Shown: positions 8,219-15,371 of the stretch, in pieces | Position numbering within the stretch: position 1 is the first letter of the stretch | How the letters are laid out: the number at the start of each line of letters is the position of its first letter | Origin: an uncultured Rikenellaceae bacterium | GTDB lineage: Bacteria; Bacteroidota; Bacteroidia; Bacteroidales; Rikenellaceae | Assembly: GCA_944326945.1 (NCBI GenBank) | Contig: CALVFY010000026.1 | Coordinates: forward strand, 1 to 37,104 | Reading direction: 5' to 3' | DNA length: 37,104 bases | The notes under the pieces: model-generated | The model's input: the letters and a program-made list of their open reading frames with translations, nothing else | The model's database searches: none | Told to the model about the DNA's origin: nothing | Program-made: the position numbers and the translations under genes

Positions 8219-9624
8219 TTGATGTTGATCGATCCGGTGTTGATGCTGACGATTCCTTGTGGATTTTGGCTCTTTTTGTAGGTCACGTTGCGGAGTTCGG
8301 CTCTGCCTACGTTGTCGAACCAGAGGGCAGGACGTGTCTCTTTGCCTTCGAACGAGAGATTTACGTTTTCGAAAAGTAGGTTATGTACGTTACGCAGGTA
8401 CCATCCCCAACAAGGCAACTGACGTGAATCGGCAGGAGGTTGTCCTACGGATAGGTCTTTCAGTGCCGTATTGTCGTGACCCATATACGTATATGAAATG
8501 TCTCGGAATGTCAGGTTCTCGAATCGTCCTCCTCGCCAGCTTTCGATTGAGGCGGCGGCATAGGTGATTCGGGTGGCTGTTACCCGCTCCACGAGAATGT
8601 TTGAGGCTTCGTTTCCCTCGTTGAGCACCATCATGATCGGGTTGGTGACACTGTCGATTTGAATGTCATGGATGTGGATATCTTCCATGTTGCCCGGAGC
8701 CCGTCCCCAACCGCCGGGTTGCAACAGAATGGCCGATTGCATGTTGGTGCGCCTCAATTCGCGGGAGGTGCGGTGCGGATGACGGCCGGGTCCTTGAAAT
8801 TGACAATGGGCGATTGTCAGGTCGGTCGAAGGCATGATCATGCGGATTCCGTTGCAGGCCGTGTTGATATGACAGTCGCTGATTGCCATATTCTCCCAGT
8901 AGCCGCCGGCAATGGCATCGTCTCCCGTGTAGAATTCGCAGTCTCGGATGACGATGTTTTTCCCTCCACGAATATGAATCCCATCCCAACCTTCGTTAAA
9001 GGAAAGCCCACGAAAGGAACAATTTTCTATTTCATAAGCCATGAAGGCATAATTGGCGGCATTGTTGACCGTGATTCCGTCCATCGTGAAGTTTCGCGAT
9101 TCTGCGATGATGATCGTATGAGGTCCGCGCATCTTCTCCTCTCCTTGAGGGTCGAAGAGATGACAGCCATCAATGGTCCCTTCGCCTTCGATGGCGAAAT
9201 TTTTCAGACCCACGCCGAGAATCAGTGCCCGGTTCCAACGTGCATCGCGTGAATTGTTGGCATTTTGAGTGTTGCCTCCACTGTCGAAGCGGGAAATATC
9301 CTTGGTCGGAATATAGGATTCGTAGACGTTCAGATCGGTGGACGCTCGCAGTACGGCATCGGCATCGAGATAAAGACGTACGTTGTCTTTCAAGTGTATT
9401 GTGCCGGTAATAAATACTCCTTTGGGGATGAGTACCACTCCACCGCCTTGGTCACTGCACTTCTCGATAGTTGTGTTGATAGCTTGGGTATTGAGGGTTT
9501 TCCCGTCTCCTTTTGCTCCGAATTTACGGATATCGTAAACGTTGTGTTGCGGAACGAGGGCTTCGGCCTCCATGCCGAAAGTCAGGAGCAGAAGAATGAA
9601 CGGAAGAAATAGGGTCTTTTTCAT
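8215..9624 (-). CDS. GH28-like right-handed beta-helix glycosidase, secreted
   Basis: A 469-residue protein with a signal peptide (about residues 1-22). The opening DIRKFGAKGDGKTLNTQAI is typical of pectate-lyase-3/GH28 beta-helix proteins. Within the helix, WDGIHI (213-218, Asp214) and TGDDAIA (233-239, Asp235-Asp236) match the spacing of the acidic catalytic blocks of polygalacturonases. The usual GHG and RIK blocks are not clear, so activity could be on another uronide or the family assignment could be at subfamily edge. ATG at 9624 is preferred because it begins the signal peptide; the in-frame start at 9666 would overlap the GH13 gene. A pectin-type activity inside a starch-like locus is unexpected. 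Confidence 0.8.
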   Translation of the reverse strand: MKKTLFLPFILLLLTFGMEAEALVPQHNVYDIRKFGAKGDGKTLNTQAINTTIEKCSDQGGGVVLIPKGVFITGTIHLKDNVRLYLDADAVLRASTDLNVYESYIPTKDISRFDSGGNTQNANNSRDARWNRALILGVGLKNFAIEGEGTIDGCHLFDPQGEEKMRGPHTIIIAESRNFTMDGITVNNAANYAFMAYEIENCSFRGLSFNEGWDGIHIRGGKNIVIRDCEFYTGDDAIAGGYWENMAISDCHINTACNGIRMIMPSTDLTIAHCQFQGPGRHPHRTSRELRRTNMQSAILLQPGGWGRAPGNMEDIHIHDIQIDSVTNPIMMVLNEGNEASNILVERVTATRITYAAASIESWRGGRFENLTFRDISYTYMGHDNTALKDLSVGQPPADSRQLPCWGWYLRNVHNLLFENVNLSFEGKETRPALWFDNVGRAELRNVTYKKSQNPQGIVSINTGSINIK

Positions 9625-9646
9625 GGGTTGTTGAGGGTTGAAGAGA

Positions 9647-11017
9647 TTATCGCACATAGATGGCATAACCGTTTTCGCGTAAAGGTATGCCCTGTTCGGT
9701 GAGTTGTTCGTAGGTGTTGTTCAGGTAGTTTTTGAAAGTGCCGGAGGGAACTTCTTCTGTGAAGCGGCATTGTACGGCGTAATTGCCCAAATTGAGAATC
9801 ACCAGTACTTCGTCGTTGCCCCGCACTCGGGAGTAGGCAAAGACGTTTTCGTTTGAGGTAGGATAGATTTTAAGCGAGCCGCGGTTCGTGCCATCTTCCA
9901 GGGCAGGATTGGTTCGTTTGAGTTGGGTCAGTTTCTGGAAAAGATTGATGTATATCTTGTTGGCCGGTTCCCATTCCACGGGACACACTTCCGAAAAGAT
10001 GAGCGATTTGTCCATACCGATCTCCTGCCCGCTGTAGATGAGCGGCATATCGAAAATCGTGAACGTAAGCACTGTGAGAGGAAGTACATTGCTCCCGAAG
10101 CGAGTGAATTCCGTCCCATTGAAAGCGCTCAAATCGTGGTTGGTGAGGTAGACCATTCGCCCTTTATCCTTGTATGTGGGGTCTTTATGCAGCGTTTTGC
10201 ATGCTTCGATCAGGGCTGGGACGTTGTTGGTCTCTCCGAATTCGGTAAGGGCATCGGAAAACTCCCATGCGTAGTTGTAATCGAAAACTTCCATATAGTC
10301 GGGATTGGAGCCTTCGGCCAGCCATGTCACTTTGCGGACGGCATCGACCTGTTGGCGTACTTCTCTCCAAAAATCAAGAGGGACGTAGTCGGCCGCATCG
10401 CACCGGAATCCGTCGATATTGAACTCCCGAACCCAATACTGCATGGCGTCGATCATGGCTGCTCGCATTGCAGGATTGCTGTGGTCGAGTTGGATGGCAT
10501 CGTTCCAGCCGGGAGGGGAATAGGGCCGTTCGCCTTGATCGTTGGTCGCGTAGTAGTCGATGTGGTCCTGGACCCAAACATGATCCCAGGCTGTGTGGTT
10601 GGCTACCCAATCCATCCACAGTTCCATCCCTTGGGCGTGTACGGCGTCGATCAGCGATTTGAAGTCCTCTTCTGTGCCGAAATCGGGATTGATGGCTTTG
10701 TAGTCCCGTACACCGTAGGGACTGCCCAGCGTTCCCTGCCGGTTCTCTTCTCCGATAGGATGAATCGGCATAAGCCATAGGATATCCACGCCGAGTTCTT
10801 TCAAACGAGGCAGATCTTTTTCGATTCCCTTGAAGTCGCCTCTGCCTCCATTCGAGTAACTGTACACGTTGGCTTCGTAAATCACTCTGTTTTTGTCGGT
10901 GATCGGCCGTACCTGACTGTTAGGCAGATCAGCCCAGGTATTGTTATCGTCGTTTTCGCAACCGCCGAGGGTCAGCAAGGTGACCGTGGTTGCCATCAGC
11001 CATTTTATTGTATTCAT
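9647..11017 (-). CDS. GH13 alpha-amylase family surface lipoprotein (SusG-like position)
   Basis: A 456-residue GH13 enzyme. The lipobox is LGGC (Cys20), followed by an acidic stretch ENDD that resembles the Bacteroidetes surface-export signal. The four conserved GH13 regions are present: DWVANH (136-141), GFRCDAAD with nucleophile Asp207, WLAEG with acid/base Glu235, and LTNHD with Asp295. A short C-terminal beta-domain ends the protein. It is much shorter than B. thetaiotaomicron SusG (about 690 residues) and shows no inserted starch-binding module. It lies directly after the SusE/SusF-like genes, as susG does, so it probably cuts an alpha-glucan at the cell surface. Confidence 0.9.
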   Translation of the reverse strand: MNTIKWLMATTVTLLTLGGCENDDNNTWADLPNSQVRPITDKNRVIYEANVYSYSNGGRGDFKGIEKDLPRLKELGVDILWLMPIHPIGEENRQGTLGSPYGVRDYKAINPDFGTEEDFKSLIDAVHAQGMELWMDWVANHTAWDHVWVQDHIDYYATNDQGERPYSPPGWNDAIQLDHSNPAMRAAMIDAMQYWVREFNIDGFRCDAADYVPLDFWREVRQQVDAVRKVTWLAEGSNPDYMEVFDYNYAWEFSDALTEFGETNNVPALIEACKTLHKDPTYKDKGRMVYLTNHDLSAFNGTEFTRFGSNVLPLTVLTFTIFDMPLIYSGQEIGMDKSLIFSEVCPVEWEPANKIYINLFQKLTQLKRTNPALEDGTNRGSLKIYPTSNENVFAYSRVRGNDEVLVILNLGNYAVQCRFTEEVPSGTFKNYLNNTYEQLTEQGIPLRENGYAIYVR

Positions 11018-11041
11018 CGTTGCTGTTTTTGATCAGGTTTT

Positions 11042-12604
11042 CTATTGACGGAATAGCGCATATTGTCCGGTCAGGTCGTTGAAGACCACCCGCAATTGGA
11101 CGGCTTCCGGTCCGAAATAGATGTTTACGTCTGTCTCTTGTCGGAAAATCATGGTGCCGTAGGGAGTAGACCAGTCTTTCCCGAGGATGTTCTGCCAGAG
11201 ATTGTCGTAGCTGTCGTCTCCGATAAATTTGCCGCAGTGGTATGGTTCGGATGAGGTATTGATCGGGGCTTCCAAGGTCCAGATGTGATTATTCTCTTCA
11301 GAGAAACGGGTCATCGGTATTTGGAAGGGATCCCAATTTGAGAATGTTCCGAAGAAACAGATTTTATTCCAGACGGTAGCGCTTGTCACATCGTAGTCGG
11401 CGATGCTGTAGGTCATGTTGTAGGTGTCGAGCGTGATGGTCTTGAATCCTGCCGCTTCGTTCCAGAAGGCGATTCCCGAGGCCGAAATCTCCACGTCCGG
11501 TTCGCCGTCGGCTACCAGGCAGAAGGCATTGTCGGTACCCAGCGACATCTCGGGCATGAACTTGTAGGCTCCCCGGGGCATATATCCCGTGTAGGTATAG
11601 ATGTAATTCGAGGTTTCGCTGTCGGCCTTGAACATGGGATACATGGCTTTGAAGTCCGACAGATCCCAGTTGTTGATGTTTTGTCCGTAGATATAGATCG
11701 GTTGCAGCGGATCGAATTCGGCAAAGGGAATAATGTAGAGCGTGAGTTGATTGGAGGATACGGTCTCTCCGGCGGATTCTCCCTCTCCATAGGAGATCAG
11801 CAGCCGCAGTTCTACTTGGTAAGCGTAACCTGCCGTCGCTCCGAAATCGTTCATCAGGATGGAGTTGAGCGTATTGGAGTAGACGTCGGCTGAAAGCGAG
11901 GAGGTCGTGGCCAGCGTTTTCGGATCGGCGAAATTATTATTGCTCCGGTCTATCTGAAGGGTATAGGTCACGGGAGAAATGGGAGACGGTTCAGTGGAGT
12001 CGTCCATATAGAATTCCGTAGCATCCCACGACAGGGTGAACACTTTCGGATTTTTCACGCCCTGATAAGTGAGTGTATAGGTATCGGTTTGTGGTTCGAC
12101 CAGAGTACTTTCCTCGATGTCGGTGATGACGGGAGGTGCCGTATAGGGTGTGACTGTCAGTAATAACGGATCCGAAAAGACGGACATGCCACCTCCGGTC
12201 GACTTGATCCGGAAACTCAATACGACGGGATCTTCGCCTCTATCCGGAAAGAATTGGTCGTAAATATCCCGGAACGTTTGGGCATAAATGTCCAGATAGA
12301 GTCCGGTGGTCGTTGCTACCGATACCGGTGATGCAAAATTATTGTCGGAAAGATCGGCTTGGACCTCATATTCGATGTTGTCTACATAGACCGGATCTCC
12401 GTCGGAGGAGAAAAATTTGGTTTTGCTCCAGTTCAGTCGGAAATAATAGGGGTTCTGACTATCTTCGGGCAATTCGAAACTGGTCTCCTCCAGAGTTGCA
12501 ATCACCGAGGGTTGTGGCTCGAAGCTCTCGTCTGTCTCTTTTTTACAGCCTGTCAGCAGGACTGACAAGCAAAATATTCCCAGTAAAATATGTATGTTTC
12601 TCAT
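11042..12604 (-). CDS. SusF-like glycan-binding lipoprotein with duplicated SusE N-domain
   Basis: A 520-residue lipoprotein (lipobox LTGC, Cys20, then KKETDE). It contains two tandem SusE N-type immunoglobulin-like domains (about 30-155 and 165-295; compare SDNNFASPVSVATTTGLYLD with SNNNFADPKTLATTSSLSAD). These are followed by two SusE/F C-terminal glycan-binding-like modules (about 302-405, with NINNWDL, and 411-520, with FFGTFSNWD). It ends in FNDLTGQYALFRQ, nearly identical to the end of the neighbouring SusE-like protein, which shows the two are paralogues. It probably sits on the outer surface and holds the glycan near SusC/SusD and the GH13 enzyme. It is intermediate in layout between SusE and SusF, so the SusF name is positional. 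Confidence 0.85.
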   Translation of the reverse strand: MRNIHILLGIFCLSVLLTGCKKETDESFEPQPSVIATLEETSFELPEDSQNPYYFRLNWSKTKFFSSDGDPVYVDNIEYEVQADLSDNNFASPVSVATTTGLYLDIYAQTFRDIYDQFFPDRGEDPVVLSFRIKSTGGGMSVFSDPLLLTVTPYTAPPVITDIEESTLVEPQTDTYTLTYQGVKNPKVFTLSWDATEFYMDDSTEPSPISPVTYTLQIDRSNNNFADPKTLATTSSLSADVYSNTLNSILMNDFGATAGYAYQVELRLLISYGEGESAGETVSSNQLTLYIIPFAEFDPLQPIYIYGQNINNWDLSDFKAMYPMFKADSETSNYIYTYTGYMPRGAYKFMPEMSLGTDNAFCLVADGEPDVEISASGIAFWNEAAGFKTITLDTYNMTYSIADYDVTSATVWNKICFFGTFSNWDPFQIPMTRFSEENNHIWTLEAPINTSSEPYHCGKFIGDDSYDNLWQNILGKDWSTPYGTMIFRQETDVNIYFGPEAVQLRVVFNDLTGQYALFRQ

Positions 12605-12617
12605 AGATTTGTAGGAA

Positions 12618-13778
12618 TTATTTTTTCAGAATAACATATTGTCCGGTCAGGTCGTTGAAGTAGATTTCATAATCGCCGCCCTCTTCCAAAATGATATTCG
12701 GATCGGCTTCGTCACCGGTCAGATAGGTGGTTTGGCCGTAGGGAACATCATAGGGATTGATGGCTGCCCAGCGACTGTTCCAGCTTCTCGCACCGCGGAA
12801 TTTGACGTTGTGGATCTCTCCTTCGCCCAGTTCGGGAAGAGTGTATTCCAAGTACCAGATGTGAGGATTCTCCGAAGATACTTGTGTCATAAGAGGTTCG
12901 TTCTCCCAATTGCAGAAACTGCCGATGAATCCGAGTATGTTCCAATCCAAGGCTTCCGATTCGTCGTAGTCTTCGATCGACCAGGCCATACTGCGGAGGT
13001 TGATGGTGACAGTTTTGTAGCCGCCTGTAGCGATATGGAGCGGAGTGCCCGTCTCGGCCAGTTCCAACAGATTGTTCCCTTGGTCGAACCATGCCTCGTT
13101 TCCGCCTAAGGATTCGCCCGGAATGAATTTGAAATTACAATTGTCGGGGAAGTAGCCGGTGAAGGTGTAGGTCTGGGTATTGGAATCGCTGTTATCTTTA
13201 TACATGATGAGCATACGGGCCGTGTTTTCATTCTCCCAGTCGGTCAGATCGCCGGTGATATAGACGGGCGACAACGGATCTCGATCCTCGAAGGGAGTGA
13301 CGGCAAGGGCCAGGGTGTTGTCTGAGTAGAGCGTCCGAGGAGTATTTTGTCCGTAACTTACCTTCAGTCGGAGCTCTGCGTTGAATATTTCACCGGCTTC
13401 GGCACCCAGACTGTCGAGCAGTAGCAGGTTGAAGTCTTTGAGATGGACGTTCGTAGCAAGCGAAGAGGTGATATTTACCGTTTTGGCCGACTCGAATTCA
13501 TTTCCTGCCTTGTCGACTTGCAGGGTATATTCTACGGGAGCTACGGGAGTCGGGGTCGGCGAACCGTCAAGGTAAAAAAGTGTCTCGGTCCAGGTGGCGG
13601 TAAAGAGCACAGGGTCTGAATTGCCTGGGTTTTCGAGAACATATGTTTGACTCGGAAGCGGGTCGAGCGTACTCGGGACAACTCGGGTCAGGGCCGGTTC
13701 GGTATCGAAGTTGCCACTGCAGGCTGTCGTCCCGAGCAGCCCCAGCAGGGCAAGATAATATGTGATGCGTGATTTCAT
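12618..13778 (-). CDS. SusE-like glycan-binding lipoprotein
   Basis: A 386-residue lipoprotein (lipobox TTAC, Cys20). One SusE N-domain (about 25-163) is followed by two small beta-sandwich modules (about 171-272, with TGDLTDWEN, and 280-386, with FIGSFCNWEN). The aromatic-rich modules match the starch-binding CBM-like domains of SusE/SusF, though the binding residues cannot be judged without an alignment. It starts 12 bases after the susD stop and is followed 13 bases later by the SusF-like paralogue, giving the classical C-D-E-F order. Surface exposure is inferred from the family. Confidence 0.88.
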   Translation of the reverse strand: MKSRITYYLALLGLLGTTACSGNFDTEPALTRVVPSTLDPLPSQTYVLENPGNSDPVLFTATWTETLFYLDGSPTPTPVAPVEYTLQVDKAGNEFESAKTVNITSSLATNVHLKDFNLLLLDSLGAEAGEIFNAELRLKVSYGQNTPRTLYSDNTLALAVTPFEDRDPLSPVYITGDLTDWENENTARMLIMYKDNSDSNTQTYTFTGYFPDNCNFKFIPGESLGGNEAWFDQGNNLLELAETGTPLHIATGGYKTVTINLRSMAWSIEDYDESEALDWNILGFIGSFCNWENEPLMTQVSSENPHIWYLEYTLPELGEGEIHNVKFRGARSWNSRWAAINPYDVPYGQTTYLTGDEADPNIILEEGGDYEIYFNDLTGQYVILKK

Positions 13779-13790
13779 GTCCTTGTTCCT

Positions 13791-15359
13791 TTAATAACCG
13801 GGATTTTGTTTGATTCTGCTGTTAGCCGTGATCTCCGTAGCGGGAATCGGGTATATTTTGTATTTTTCGTCGATATTGGCTACACCGATGTGCACTCCGT
13901 TTTTCCACGGCCATTGGTAGTTGCGGGTGAACCGATCGTAACGGATCAGATCCGTACGTCGATGGCCTTCCCAATAGAGCTCGCGGGAACGTTCTTCGAG
14001 AATGAAATCGAGAGTCAGGTCTACCGATCCGATTTGATCCGTATGAGCTCTGTCTCGTAGTTCGTTGATATAGTTCAATGCCATTTCCCTGGTGCCGCCT
14101 GTCCCTCCGCGCAACACTGCTTCGGCATACATCAGATAGGCGTCGGCCAGTCGGAACATCGGGAAATCGGTGTCGGCATGGGATGAGTTGGATCCGGGTG
14201 ATCCGTCGCTGTTCAGATTGGAGTATTTGACAACCGACCATCCGTATGTGAAATCATACCAGACGGAGGTTTCCAAGGTACGGTCTTCTTTCCAGAACAT
14301 ACCTCGCACATCGTTTTCTGCGAAGAGTTCGGAGAGACTTTCCTTGGCCCGGATATTGGACCATGCCTGTGTGAACCCTACGTTCGTCCCCGGGTTCATG
14401 TCGCTCTTTTGAGAGGCTGCGATCAGGAAAGTCGTACCGCCGAAAGTGGCAGCCCGGCGTCCGTCGAAAACGATCGGGAAGATGATCTCCGGCGACTTAT
14501 GGTTGTCGGCGCAGAACATATCGCTGTATTCGGGATCGATCGTGAAACCTGCGCCCAATACTTTGTTCAGATAGACCAAACAGTCGTCGTAGCGATTTTG
14601 ACCGATGTAGACCTCTGCATTAAGATACATTTTGGCCAATAACATCCAGACAGTCGGATCGTTTACCATGCCGTAATGTTCTTTGTCTGCGGGGGGGAGC
14701 TGACCCTCCACGGCTTTCAACTCGAATTCGATCCACGGGAAGAGAAAACTGCGGTCGCGTTGAACCACCTCATTCGAGCCGATTGGGAAATTTTCGTCGA
14801 TGAAAGGAACATTTGCATAGAGATCCATCAGAAAGTAGTAGTTCATGGCACGTAGTACACGGGCCTCGTTCCGAAATCCGGCCACTTTTGTCTGAAGTTG
14901 CTCGTCGGCATTCCGTTCGGCGAGTTTTTCGGGGGTTGTTTCCCGCAGATATTCGTTGGCGTAGGCGATGTTGAGGAAGATTCGGGTATAGTTGAGCGAA
15001 ACGAATTTGTTGGACGAATTCCACTGGCAGAAGTAGAGACCTCGCATTGATTCGTTGTCTTCGGCACCTATGACCTCGTCGGTACACAGTTCCTGAAGAT
15101 CCCAGTATGACCGTAGAAAGGTGGCTTCTCCCTGGTCGTCTGCCGTGATGTCGGGTTCGCCGAAGGAACCGGAGTTACCTGAAAGTGCCAGTCCGGCGTA
15201 GATTTTTGCAAGAAATTCCTCGTAGGAGGCCGGATCTTCCCAGGCTTGTTCGGGAAGAAGCAGACTCTCGGTGAGCGGTTCCGTGTCCAGATCGCTCAGA
15301 CAGGAGGGCAGTGTCGTACAGAGACACAGTGAAAGAAGTATGAGATATGTTTTTTTCAT
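13791..15359 (-). CDS. susD: SusD-family outer-membrane glycan-binding lipoprotein
   Basis: A 522-residue lipoprotein with the lipobox LPSC (Cys20) and the common SusD opening LSDLDTEPLTE. The helical TPR-like N-terminal part includes RNEARVLRAMNYYFLMDLYANVPF, the most recognisable motif of the RagB/SusD family. The C-terminal part ends with DLIRYDRFT and YPIPATEI, also typical. SusD caps the SusC barrel and captures oligosaccharides. It follows susC after 12 bases. Ligand type cannot be deduced from sequence alone. Confidence 0.96.
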   Translation of the reverse strand: MKKTYLILLSLCLCTTLPSCLSDLDTEPLTESLLLPEQAWEDPASYEEFLAKIYAGLALSGNSGSFGEPDITADDQGEATFLRSYWDLQELCTDEVIGAEDNESMRGLYFCQWNSSNKFVSLNYTRIFLNIAYANEYLRETTPEKLAERNADEQLQTKVAGFRNEARVLRAMNYYFLMDLYANVPFIDENFPIGSNEVVQRDRSFLFPWIEFELKAVEGQLPPADKEHYGMVNDPTVWMLLAKMYLNAEVYIGQNRYDDCLVYLNKVLGAGFTIDPEYSDMFCADNHKSPEIIFPIVFDGRRAATFGGTTFLIAASQKSDMNPGTNVGFTQAWSNIRAKESLSELFAENDVRGMFWKEDRTLETSVWYDFTYGWSVVKYSNLNSDGSPGSNSSHADTDFPMFRLADAYLMYAEAVLRGGTGGTREMALNYINELRDRAHTDQIGSVDLTLDFILEERSRELYWEGHRRTDLIRYDRFTRNYQWPWKNGVHIGVANIDEKYKIYPIPATEITANSRIKQNPGY

Positions 15360-15371
15360 GACCGTCGAGTT

